From Mycobacteriaceae bacterium (GTDB lineage: Bacteria; Actinomycetota; Actinomycetes; Mycobacteriales; Mycobacteriaceae), in contig JAFARC010000018.1 of the NCBI GenBank assembly GCA_019245755.1, forward strand, positions 1 through 64,000: a DNA stretch of 64,000 nt. The letters are read 5' to 3'. This document shows, one piece after another, positions 11,667 to 23,525 of the stretch. The translations under genes and the position numbers were made by a program. Within the stretch, counting starts at the first letter, position 1. The number at the start of each line of letters is the position of its first letter. The notes under the pieces were generated by a model, which did not search any database, was not told the origin of the DNA, and saw only the letters and a program-made list of their open reading frames with translations.

Positions 11667-12677
11667 TCACCCGTGCTGGGGGTGGGGCGCGTTGCTGATC
11701 AGGTTCTGCGCCCACTCCCGCGTCCACACCGTCGCCGGCTGGCCGTCGAGCGACCAGAACTGGGTCGTCGCGTACATCGCGTGGACGGGTTGTCCTGCCC
11801 CACCGGCGAGCACGTCCAGTGTCTTCGGCAGGTTCGTGATGTTGAACGCCTCCTCCGGCGCGCCGCAGATGAGGTCACCCGGCGCGCAGATTTCGTACGT
11901 CCGGTCGTTCAGGGCGCCGAATCCACCCGGGCGCGGTCCGGTCATCGTCAGGCCGAGCGACGACAGCATCGGCACCTCGTGCAGCGTGATCTCTGCGCCC
12001 TGGCCCGGCGGGTTGGGACCGACGTCCTGGCCCACCGCGGTCTGCCGACGGCCGTCGGCGATCAGCGTCACACCCAGCACCAGATCCGGGTCGACCGGGC
12101 CCTTTTCGTTGCCGACGTCGCTGGCGATGTCACCGGCGATGACCGCGCCCTGCGAGAAGCCGACGATGACGTAGCTGGTCAGCGGACACTTCGCGGTCAT
12201 GTCCGACATCGCCTTTTCGGCCGCGCGGGTGCCCTCCGATCGGCTGTCGTTGTAGGACATCTGCTTGTCGTTGGACAGCGGGTTGTGGAACTGGGCGGTG
12301 TACGGAACGGTGTAGGCTTCCAGCCGACCGCCGTCGAACTGATCGGTGATGGGCCGGGTCACGTTGAGCAGCAACGCGTTCGGAAAGCGCGTCGGGTTCA
12401 GCGGGTCATCCAGGTCCGACGACTCCCAGGTGCCCGGTATAGAAACCATCTGCACGTCGGGGCAGCTCGCGGGCTGAGACTGGGGGCGGGCTCTTCCCGG
12501 CCCGGTGGTGGTGGTAGGCGGCTGCGCATTGGGCGGAATCGGCGCCCCCGGGCCCGATGGTTGCCGGATCATGATCACCAGCACCGCGACCACAAGCGCC
12601 ACGACGACGGCCACCGCACCGGCCGCGACCAAGGCCAGGATCCGGTGGCGGCGCCTCCGCCGAGTGTTCTTCGCCAT
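11667..12677 (-). CDS. Membrane-anchored cutinase-like lipase (Rv3802c/Culp6 homologue)
   Basis: The 336-residue protein has a short Arg/Lys-rich cytoplasmic start, one transmembrane helix (about 13-37), a Pro/Thr-rich linker and an extracytoplasmic alpha/beta-hydrolase domain. The nucleophile elbow GFSQG has Ser175. The likely Asp lies in the CAPGDLICG segment (about 268) and the His in QPVHAMY (about 299). Four cysteines could form the two disulphides of cutinases. The M. tuberculosis homologue is an essential phospholipase/thioesterase linked to envelope lipid control and inhibited by tetrahydrolipstatin. It sits about 200 bp upstream of fadD32 on the same strand, inside the mycolate locus. 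The ATG at 12677 is followed at once by the basic stretch. Confidence 0.92.
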   Translation of the reverse strand: MAKNTRRRRRHRILALVAAGAVAVVVALVVAVLVIMIRQPSGPGAPIPPNAQPPTTTTGPGRARPQSQPASCPDVQMVSIPGTWESSDLDDPLNPTRFPNALLLNVTRPITDQFDGGRLEAYTVPYTAQFHNPLSNDKQMSYNDSRSEGTRAAEKAMSDMTAKCPLTSYVIVGFSQGAVIAGDIASDVGNEKGPVDPDLVLGVTLIADGRRQTAVGQDVGPNPPGQGAEITLHEVPMLSSLGLTMTGPRPGGFGALNDRTYEICAPGDLICGAPEEAFNITNLPKTLDVLAGGAGQPVHAMYATTQFWSLDGQPATVWTREWAQNLISNAPHPQHG

Positions 12678-12686
12678 GTTCTCCCG

Positions 12687-13175
12687 CTAGCAGAGTCGTT
12701 CTGTCGCGATGCGGATGTAGTTCTGGGTCGCGGTGTCGACGTCGCCGGGCGTGCGGGACGCCGGACTGATGTGCGCGTTCTGCACATCGCTGGACACCAG
12801 CGGATGCACGAAGTCCCACACATCCTGCGGACTCCGCCCGGCCGCGCGGGCCTGGCAGACGTAGGAGCCGATGCTCAATGCCATCAGATCACTGGACGGA
12901 TGCACGCCCGCCGCGACTAGCGCGTCCAGGTACGCACGTTGCTGACCAGTCACCACCAACTTGCTGGCTGTCGCGCCGGCCGGCCCCGGCGCAACCGGCA
13001 GCGGCGACTCCTGCGGATCGCCGCTGCGCAAGGCCGTGGTCTTGGTCCGGTCGTTCGGCAGCGCGACGCTCGACATCAACCCGTCGGTGGCGGCGCAGCC
13101 GGACAGCACCGTCGCGGCCAATGCGAGCGTCACCGCGGTAGAACACCGGGTCACCTGCCTTGGGGTCAGCTGCAC
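12687..13175 (-). CDS. DUF732-type lipoprotein
   Basis: The start at GTG 13175, next to a GGAGG sequence, gives 162 residues. The first 27 form a lipoprotein signal peptide: Arg in the n-region, a hydrophobic core and the lipobox LSGC with Cys27. The rest contains the small helical DUF732 pattern of mycobacterial secreted proteins (two cysteines, QQRAYLDALVAAG, GSYVCQA, ending in ERLC). The function is not known. It lies between fbpD and the cutinase-like gene, 9 bp upstream of the latter, so it probably belongs to the same operon. A longer frame to 13310 would overlap fbpD and mask the signal peptide, so I reject it. Confidence 0.75.
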   Translation of the reverse strand: MQLTPRQVTRCSTAVTLALAATVLSGCAATDGLMSSVALPNDRTKTTALRSGDPQESPLPVAPGPAGATASKLVVTGQQRAYLDALVAAGVHPSSDLMALSIGSYVCQARAAGRSPQDVWDFVHPLVSSDVQNAHISPASRTPGDVDTATQNYIRIATERLC

Positions 13176-13246
13176 CCCTCCAAAATACCGGCTTGGAGAA
13201 AGCGGCCTTCGCCCGCCGATGTTGCGGTTCGCTAACGCGGCACCGG

Positions 13247-14143
13247 TTACCTGATGGCGGCGACCAGATCGCCCGACATCGCAGCCAGCTGCGGCGCCCA
13301 CGACGACCATCCATGATCGCCGGTCGGGGGAAAGTCGAAATGCCCGTTGTGGCCGCCGACCTCCCGATAATGCTGGTAGTACACCCGATTGGAGCCTTGC
13401 GCCTGGTCCGCGTAGCCGATCATCGCGGCCGGGTCACTGGCCGTCAGGGTGGACGGGCTGAAAATCCAGAGCCTGGTGTTGTTGTCGGCCACCAGCGCGA
13501 CGTGGACGTCAGGGTCGTGCCATTTCCACCGGCCCAGCTGTGGCAGACCCCACATGTTGCGGGTGTCGACCCCACCGAACCGCATCAGCCCGTCGGCGAT
13601 CGCGCCGTTGAATGTCGTGGACGACGGAGTCAAAAAGCCCGACATCGACCCCGCGTACCCGAACCGGTCCGGGTGGAATGTGGCCATCATCATCGCTCCG
13701 GTGCCGCCCTGGGCGGCACCGACGATCGCGTGCCCGTTGGGCGCCAGGCCCTTATTTGCGGATAGCCAGTCTGGCAGTTCGCTGGACAGAAAGGTCTCCC
13801 ACTGGCGGCTGCCGTCCTGCTCCCAGTTGGTGTAGAGGCTGTAAGCGCCGCTCGCCGGGGCCACCACCGCAATGCCCTTGCCTGCCAGCGTGTTCATCGC
13901 GTTGCCCGCGGTCACCCAGTTGCTGACCGTGTCCCCGGCATTGAACGCATCGAGCAGGTAGACCGCATGCGGGCCGCCGCCCATGAACGCGACCGGAATG
14001 TCGCGGCCCATCGCACCCGACGGGACCATCAGGTATTCGACGGCCTCGGCCCTGGCCACCCCGGGGAAACCCGCCGGCGCGCAGCACGCGAGCCCCAGCA
14101 CCCCCGCCAGCGCCGCGCGCAGCAGTATCCGGCCCAGCTTCAT
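13247..14143 (-). CDS. fbpD: Antigen 85-like secreted protein FbpD (MPT51)
   Basis: The ATG at 14143 follows AAGGTGGG and gives 298 residues, the MPT51 size. A Sec signal peptide ends near residue 32 (ARA), followed by EYLMVPSGAMGRDI, the antigen 85 start. The alpha/beta-hydrolase fold is clear, but the nucleophile motif GLSMAG of Ag85 reads GAAQGG, so the catalytic serine is replaced. This is the known state of MPT51, a non-enzymatic paralogue that binds fibronectin and carbohydrate. The C-terminal GGHNGHFDFP and HGWSSW segments are kept. It lies downstream of fbpA on the same strand, with a strong hairpin between them. Confidence 0.93.
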   Translation of the reverse strand: MKLGRILLRAALAGVLGLACCAPAGFPGVARAEAVEYLMVPSGAMGRDIPVAFMGGGPHAVYLLDAFNAGDTVSNWVTAGNAMNTLAGKGIAVVAPASGAYSLYTNWEQDGSRQWETFLSSELPDWLSANKGLAPNGHAIVGAAQGGTGAMMMATFHPDRFGYAGSMSGFLTPSSTTFNGAIADGLMRFGGVDTRNMWGLPQLGRWKWHDPDVHVALVADNNTRLWIFSPSTLTASDPAAMIGYADQAQGSNRVYYQHYREVGGHNGHFDFPPTGDHGWSSWAPQLAAMSGDLVAAIR

Positions 14144-14232
14144 GCCCACCTTCCCTCGCACCCCGCTCGGTCTGTTCCGCCGACCGCAACGTAGTGAATC
14201 ACATCGGCGAACTGCGCCGCTCACGAACGACC

Positions 14233-14262
14233 AACGGCGGCGACCCTAGGGCCGCCGCCGTT
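14233..14262 (-). terminator. Hairpin between fbpA and fbpD
   Basis: The arms AACGGCGGCG and CGCCGCCGTT are a perfect 10-bp inverted repeat around a 10-base loop. It lies 22 bases past the fbpA stop and about 90 bases before fbpD. No T-tract follows, which is usual for mycobacterial hairpins. It probably ends or attenuates fbpA transcription. Confidence 0.6.
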
Positions 14263-14283
14263 GACCGGTTCTGCTGTCCCGCG

Positions 14284-15339
<1,056 letters not shown>

Positions 15340-15405
15340 TCAACCACACCAAGGTGTGGTCTTCGTGACTCGAGTCCCCGACTGCGTCTTCAGTTATGTG
15401 TTCAG

Positions 15406-15671
15406 TTATCGGTTCAAAGTGGCGATCAGGTCCCCTTGAGCGCCGTCAACTCCAGTCCCCCAGTACGGCCCCGAGACGGCGAGAAGTTGAAGGTGTTGGT
15501 GTTGCGTTCCGTCCACGGCGACGGCACGTCGAGGTACTCCACCGGCAGGCCCTCGCGGCGCAACGCCCGAGCGGTCGGTGCTCCGCTCGTTGCTATAACC
15601 ATCAGTTGGCTCAACCATCCGTTCACATGTCCGGCGTTCATTCCAGGGCGCTGCTCGCGGTGAGCGCTCAT
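15406..15671 (-). pseudogene. Collapsed antigen 85 paralogue (N- and C-terminal remnants)
   Basis: In one minus-strand frame, GLPVEYLDVPSP (about 15515-15550) matches the mature start of FbpA at 11 of 12 positions and is preceded by signal peptide-like residues. Shortly after, across two small frame changes, the pieces PYWG, LELTALKG and DLIATLNR followed by TAA at 15406 read like an antigen 85 C-terminus (compare SWAPQLAAMSGDLVAAIR of FbpD). About 250 middle residues, including the catalytic serine, are gone. I therefore read this as a third fbp gene in tandem with fbpA, lost by an internal deletion plus indels. Some fast growers keep a full fbp gene at this position, from memory. Confidence 0.65.
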
Positions 15672-15765
15672 GGCACTCGATTCGGGTATCGCCGCGAGAG
15701 AACCGCGCCGTTACCGAAACCCGAAAACTCCAGCCAGCGGTCAGCTAACTCAGAGCCAAACCGGC

Positions 15766-17793
15766 TTACGGCCCCGTTGCCGGTAAACCAGTGTAAGGGG
15801 TACCACTTAACGGCGGCTCGCTCAACCCGCACCGGATCAGTTCGTACTCCGGGACCCGGTCGATTCGGTAACGGGTGAATTCGTAGGCATGCCAGAAGTT
15901 CGAGACGAACCGCCGAACGTTCATCGGCTCGCGGATCGAATTCAGCACCGCCTCGGTGGCCGGGCATTTCAGCGCCGCCTTGGCCTGCGCGATCCAGTCC
16001 GGGTCGAGGTAGGGCGGCAGGTACGGGCGGCGCTTCAAGAACGGCCCCTCGGCCACCGCCCAGTCCGGGAACAGGTTCTTGTCGTGGCCGATGCGGCCGT
16101 CTTCGAGCCGTCCGGTGTGCTGCGCCAGCGGATTTGCCAGCCCGATCTGGTCGATGACCCGGACATCGAGGCCCACGTTCATGCCCAGCATGCCGAGGTT
16201 GGTGAAAAACACTGTGTGCGGCCCATTTTGCATAGCCTTGGGATCCGGCGGCACACCCGGCGCCGGCTCCGGAGGCGGGATCGCGGGCACGACATCCCAC
16301 TGCGTGTAGTTGCCCGATGGCAGCAGCAGCGCACCGACCGGCGTGTTGTCGATGGCTTCGAGCACCGCGCGCATCCGCGGGTAGTCCAGGTAGTCGGCGG
16401 CGGTCAGCGGGTGGGCGTGTCCGGTCGCCTGAGCGTAGAACCGGCGCTCGTCGACGATGCCGGAGTACGTGACCTTGGTGGCGTCGTCACCCATACCCGC
16501 CGAATTGGCGGCCCACAGCGACCAACCCGCCAGGGCGAGCCATCCGATGGTGGTGGCGCCGGCCAGAATGTAGCCGCCCTCCCGGGAGAATTTCGTCCCG
16601 TCGGGCATAACGACGGGAATTACCGCAACGGGAGCTAGCAGGCAAAACAACGGCGTCAGCAAAACTCTGCCGTGCATGAAGTCACCGCCCTGACGGATCC
16701 AGTACAGCCCCTGAAGCAGGCCACCGATGACAATGAAGGCGACCACGACGGGCTGGCTCTGCACCAGCCGGGGCAGCCTGCGGTAGCCTGCCGGCGCGGC
16801 GCGCCGGATCCACCACGGCCGGCTTCGGACCCTGACCACCAGCACGGCGAGCACGACCAGCAGGATCGCGGGCAGCCACAGCACATAAGGCCGCTCGAAG
16901 TTTGCGAGATAGACCAGGCCCTGGGTCCACTTCTTGCCCGAGGCGTCCTTGGCCAGCGCGGTGCCCGGAACCAGTAGCCCGTAGTAGCCCATTCGGAACA
17001 CCTGGTACGCCACCGGCAGCAGGCCACCGGTGATTACGATCAGCACCCGCCGCCGCCAGCCGCGCGCGGCGATGAGCATCATGATCAGCGCTAGGATGCC
17101 GAGCACCGCCAGGTCGGGGCGGACTAGAACGCTCAGCCCCGCGACGCACGCCAGCGCGCCGGCGAACCACGGGCCGACGACGTTGCCGGTTCGGTCTGAC
17201 GACCGTGCCCACAGCGCCTGCGACCAGCACACCATCATCCACCAGAGCAACCCGACGTACGCCAGCACCAGCCCGTTCTCCAAGCCGGACGTTGCGAAGT
17301 CGCGGGCCGGCGGAACCGCAATGTAGACCAGCGCACCGGCCGGCAGCATGACAGCCCGCCGGCCGAGCAGGCTCGGCGCATACAGCCGCGCCGCCCCCAG
17401 CATCAGCAGCATCACGCCGACCACCGACAGCAGCAGGGCCAGGGCCAACGCCACGTATTCCAGCCGCATCGGCCCGCCGACCCAGCCACCGAGTGCCAGC
17501 AGGTAGGTCCACAGCGTGGAGGTGTTGGATTCGACGCGTTCCCCGGCGTTGAACACCGGGCCGTTGCCCGCGAGCAGGTTTCGCACCGTACGCAGCACAA
17601 TGAGGCCGTCGTCGGCGATCCAGCGCCGCTGCCAGGCACCCCAGCCGAACAGCACCGCCACCGCCGACACGCCGATCCATAGGCTGACCCGGACGGTCAC
17701 CTCGTACGGGTAGGCCGGCCATCCCGTCGCCCCGGGCGTTCGCCCCACCCCATGGGTGCGCTCGGTAGCGCTAGCTGAAGGCGACGGCCGCAC
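15766..17793 (-). CDS. aftB: Terminal beta-(1->2)-arabinofuranosyltransferase AftB
   Basis: AftB adds the terminal beta-(1->2)-arabinofuranose residues of arabinogalactan, using decaprenyl-phospho-arabinose on the outer face of the membrane. The protein has about ten transmembrane helices in the first two thirds and a soluble C-terminal domain, the GT-C plan. The catalytic acidic motif is RRWIADDGL in the first extracytoplasmic loop. GTG 17793 has AGGA seven bases upstream and overlaps ubiA by 23 bp (675 residues). Alignment with the roughly 627-residue M. tuberculosis protein would also allow GTG 17700 (644 residues). C-terminal landmarks such as DYLDYPRM and RIGHDKNLFPDW are conserved. Confidence 0.93.
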   Translation of the reverse strand: MRPSPSASATERTHGVGRTPGATGWPAYPYEVTVRVSLWIGVSAVAVLFGWGAWQRRWIADDGLIVLRTVRNLLAGNGPVFNAGERVESNTSTLWTYLLALGGWVGGPMRLEYVALALALLLSVVGVMLLMLGAARLYAPSLLGRRAVMLPAGALVYIAVPPARDFATSGLENGLVLAYVGLLWWMMVCWSQALWARSSDRTGNVVGPWFAGALACVAGLSVLVRPDLAVLGILALIMMLIAARGWRRRVLIVITGGLLPVAYQVFRMGYYGLLVPGTALAKDASGKKWTQGLVYLANFERPYVLWLPAILLVVLAVLVVRVRSRPWWIRRAAPAGYRRLPRLVQSQPVVVAFIVIGGLLQGLYWIRQGGDFMHGRVLLTPLFCLLAPVAVIPVVMPDGTKFSREGGYILAGATTIGWLALAGWSLWAANSAGMGDDATKVTYSGIVDERRFYAQATGHAHPLTAADYLDYPRMRAVLEAIDNTPVGALLLPSGNYTQWDVVPAIPPPEPAPGVPPDPKAMQNGPHTVFFTNLGMLGMNVGLDVRVIDQIGLANPLAQHTGRLEDGRIGHDKNLFPDWAVAEGPFLKRRPYLPPYLDPDWIAQAKAALKCPATEAVLNSIREPMNVRRFVSNFWHAYEFTRYRIDRVPEYELIRCGLSEPPLSGTPYTGLPATGP

Positions 17794-18685
17794 AGACCGT
17801 TCCTATCCAGGCCAGCGCGAGCAATTGCAACACCCGGTCACGCAGGGCGATCTCCTCCGGCTCGCCGGCCATCCCGCCGTCGACGTCGACCGCGTACCGC
17901 AGGATCGCGATCGTGAACGGGACCATCGACACCGCGAACCACGACCCGGAGGAGCGGTCGCGCTCGAAGGCCCACAGGCCGTAGCAGAGCACCACCGCCG
18001 TCGCCGACATCGTCCAGACAAACCGCAGATAGGTACCCGTGTAGCTCTCCAGCGACTTGCGGATTTTCGCGCCGGTACGTTCGGCGAGCTGCAGCTCCGC
18101 GTAGCGCTTACCCGCCGCCATGAACAACGACCCGAACGCCATCACCAGCAGGAACCATTGCGACAGCGGGATGTTGGTCGCCACGCCGCCGGCGATCGCA
18201 CGTATCAAAAAACCCGACGACACGATGCACAGGTCGATCACCGCCTGGTGCTTCAGACCGAAACAGTAGGCCAGTTGGATCGCGATGTAGATGGCCATCA
18301 CCAACGCTAGGTTTGGCGTCACCATCCACGAAATCGCCAGCGACACCAACCCCAGTCCCGCAGCGATCGTGTACGCCATCCACTCGGGCACCACACCGGC
18401 GGCAATCGGCCGGAACCGTTTCGTCGGGTGTGCGCGGTCGGCCTCCACGTCACGCACGTCGTTGATCAGATACACCGCGGACGCGGCCAGGCTGAACACG
18501 ATGAACGCGATCAGCACCCTGACCAGAACCTCGCGGTAGTCGTGCCGCATGCCGCCGCCGAGCGCGGCCAGCGGAGCGGCCAGCACCAGCAGGTTTTTCA
18601 CCCATTGCCGGGGCCGGATCGCCTTGACGATCCCGGCCGCCAGGTTGCTCGGCGGACCGGTGACCGGCGCCGCTTCCTCACTCAT
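17771..18685 (-). CDS. ubiA: Decaprenyl-phosphate phosphoribosyltransferase UbiA (DPPR synthase)
   Basis: UbiA condenses decaprenyl phosphate with phosphoribosyl pyrophosphate, the committed step to the arabinose donor decaprenyl-phospho-arabinose. The 304-residue protein has the UbiA prenyltransferase fold of about nine helices. The first acidic motif is NDVRDVEADRAHP, followed by KRFRPIAAG; the second acidic region is YAVDVDGGMAGEPEE. The ATG at 18685 has AGGAG upstream, whereas a longer frame to 18742 has no support. It overlaps the phosphatase gene by 8 bp and aftB by 23 bp, within one arabinan operon. Confidence 0.95.
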   Translation of the reverse strand: MSEEAAPVTGPPSNLAAGIVKAIRPRQWVKNLLVLAAPLAALGGGMRHDYREVLVRVLIAFIVFSLAASAVYLINDVRDVEADRAHPTKRFRPIAAGVVPEWMAYTIAAGLGLVSLAISWMVTPNLALVMAIYIAIQLAYCFGLKHQAVIDLCIVSSGFLIRAIAGGVATNIPLSQWFLLVMAFGSLFMAAGKRYAELQLAERTGAKIRKSLESYTGTYLRFVWTMSATAVVLCYGLWAFERDRSSGSWFAVSMVPFTIAILRYAVDVDGGMAGEPEEIALRDRVLQLLALAWIGTVCAAVAFS

Positions 18686-19198
18686 CGTGTACTCCTGAGA
18701 GCGTTCGCATTGCTTTGCCCACGACCGCGCCGACGGCCACACCGGCGAGCACGTCGCTGGGATAGTGCACGCCGAGCACCATGCGCGACAACGCCATTGG
18801 CGGCACCAGAAGGGCCGGCAGCGGGATCGCGGTGAGCGGGGCCATCAGGACGGTTGCCGCCGTAGTCGATGTCGCATGCGCGGACGGGAAACTCAGCTCG
18901 CTGGGTGTGGCGACGTTGACCCCGACCGCCGGATGGCGCGGACGCTGCCGGCGCACCGCGCGCTTGATCAGCACCGCTGCGCCGTGTGCGACGAACGCGC
19001 CCGTGCCCGCGATCAGCCACTCTCGCCGGCGCCGCGGCGCCAGCAACGCGCCCAGCACGGACACCACCACCCAGCCGATGCTGTGCTCACCGAAATGCGA
19101 CATGGTCCGGGCGGTGGCAAGTACCCCGGGGCGGCCTGCCAGCGCCGCCTGGACGGCCACCAGAACGGCGACTTCCCCGTGGGGGGCAGCGTTTGCGG

Positions 19199-19202
<4 letters not shown>
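18678..19202 (-). CDS. PAP2-family decaprenylphosphoryl-5-phosphoribose phosphatase (Rv3807c homologue)
   Basis: The 174-residue membrane protein carries the three PAP2 phosphatase motifs: KRAVRRQRP, SFPSAHAT and SRMVLGVHYPSDV, whose histidines form the phospho-enzyme and act as acid. The M. tuberculosis homologue is assigned to removing the 5-phosphate of DPPR, between UbiA and the DprE1/DprE2 epimerase. Five or six transmembrane helices are visible. ATG 19202 overlaps the glfT2 stop by 4 bp, and the 3' end overlaps ubiA by 8 bp, which supports the pathway assignment. Confidence 0.88.
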
Positions 19203-22293
<3,091 letters not shown>

Positions 22294-22436
22294 CTAGGGT
22301 ATCCGACCGCGACGGAGGATCCGCCACGTCGCAGCCGCCGGGCGCGACAATCCTGCCTGACGGGCGAAGGTCGCGATTCCCTTACGATTCGATCTCGTCA
22401 CTCTAGCCACACCAGTCACATCCGTACCATCGGGCA

Positions 22437-22450
22437 TGTGCTAATGCACA
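22437..22450. promoter_or_regulatory. Palindrome in the glf-pirG divergent promoter region
   Basis: TGTGC and GCACA form a perfect inverted repeat around TAAT, about 40 bases before the pirG start and 150 bases from the glf start. It may be a regulator site in this shared promoter region. The regulator is unknown. Confidence 0.25.
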
Positions 22451-22490
22451 GTTGCATCACCACAGGTAATCCAGATTGAGGAGACTTCCC

Positions 22491-23399
22491 GTGCCGAACC
22501 GACGTCGACGCAGGCTCTCGACAGCCATGAGCGCGGTCGCCGCCCTGGCCGTCACAAGTCCATTCGCATTGATCGCTGTGTCCGAATTGGCGGCGGATCA
22601 AAAGCCCGCGCCCCAGCAGCACCAGTTTGTCCAGGCAGCGGAGATCACAGACCTGCCCGGTGAGGTGATCTCTGCGCTCCAGCAGGGGTTGTCGCAGTTT
22701 GGGATCGTCGTTCCCAACATGCCGTCCAGCATCACCGGTTCCTCGATGCCCAGCAGTCCGGCGTTGACAACGCCCGGCGGCCTGACCACGCCCGGCGGCC
22801 TGACCACGCCCGGCAGCCTGACCACGCCCGGCAGCCTGACCGCGCCCGGCAGCCTGACCACGCCGGGGTTGACGACGCCCGCGGCCGCGACACCGGGCCT
22901 GACCGCCCCCGCGGCGACCACGCCGGCGTTGACGGATCCATCGCTCACCAACCCGGCGCTGACCGGTCCCAACTCGGCGCTGACCAGCCCCACTCCCGGC
23001 TTGACCAGCCCCGCCGGCTTGACCAGCCCCGCCGGCTTGACGGCTCCGCCGGGAGCGCCGAACCCGGCGCTGACCGGGCCGGCCGGCCTCACCCCCGGCC
23101 TCACCCCCGGCCTGCCCGGGGCCGCGGGCGAAGTGCCGATCAGCGCACCGATCGGCGATCCTGGACTGGGACCCACGTACCCGATCCTCGGCGCTGATCC
23201 TTCCCTGGCGGCCGCGCCGGCCACCGGCGGCGGCGGTCTGATGAGCGACCTCTCGCAGGCCGCCAACCAACTTGGCCTGACCCAGGGCATCGACCTGCTC
23301 AAGGGTGTCCTAATGCCGTCGATCATGCAGGCCATCAAGGCCGGCGCGCCGGCGGCGGCACCCGCTCCGGCACCCCCGCCGCCGCCGGCGAGCGGGTAG
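22491..23399 (+). CDS. pirG: Exported repetitive protein Erp (PirG)
   Basis: Erp is a cell-surface virulence-associated protein of mycobacteria. The start is GTG 22491, seven bases after GAGGAG; an in-frame TTG at 22476 lies inside that site. The first residues, MPNRRRRRLSTAMSAVAALAV, give a Sec signal peptide with a basic n-region. The conserved N domain contains LPGEVISALQQGLSQFGI. The middle is a low-complexity array of PGSLTT/PGLTT/PALT-type units (about residues 90-210), the species-variable part of Erp. The C domain has LMSDLSQAANQLG and IDLLKGVLMPSIMQAIKAG, then a Pro/Ala tail. The length is 302 residues. A 16-bp hairpin follows the stop. Confidence 0.95.
   Translation: MPNRRRRRLSTAMSAVAALAVTSPFALIAVSELAADQKPAPQQHQFVQAAEITDLPGEVISALQQGLSQFGIVVPNMPSSITGSSMPSSPALTTPGGLTTPGGLTTPGSLTTPGSLTAPGSLTTPGLTTPAAATPGLTAPAATTPALTDPSLTNPALTGPNSALTSPTPGLTSPAGLTSPAGLTAPPGAPNPALTGPAGLTPGLTPGLPGAAGEVPISAPIGDPGLGPTYPILGADPSLAAAPATGGGGLMSDLSQAANQLGLTQGIDLLKGVLMPSIMQAIKAGAPAAAPAPAPPPPPASG
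22764..22868 (+). repeat. 18-bp tandem coding repeats in pirG
   Basis: A unit of 18 bases that encodes LTTPG(G/S) is repeated about five times in frame with few changes. Looser copies continue beyond. This is the DNA basis of the Erp repeat region and should vary by whole units between strains. Confidence 0.7.
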
Positions 23400-23413
23400 T
23401 CCCCGCCGGAAAG

Positions 23414-23456
23414 AACGGCACCGCAGGGCAAGCCCCCTCGGCCCTGCGGTGCCGTT
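23414..23456 (+). terminator. Strong hairpin terminator after pirG
   Basis: The arms AACGGCACCGCAGGGC and GCCCTGCGGTGCCGTT are a perfect 16-bp inverted repeat with an 11-base loop, starting 15 bases after the pirG stop. No T-run follows. It should isolate pirG from the amidase gene. Confidence 0.8.
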
Positions 23457-23525
23457 GCAGGCTTGCGGCGCGACACGGCCGTGTCAAACCACTTGTAACA
23501 GTGGTCCCATACGTAACATCAGGCC

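Noticed and set aside
22598..23476. Long antisense frame over pirG with Val-Val-Arg-Pro repeats
   Set aside because: The repeats are the reverse reading of the Erp repeats; pirG is a certain gene on the other strand.
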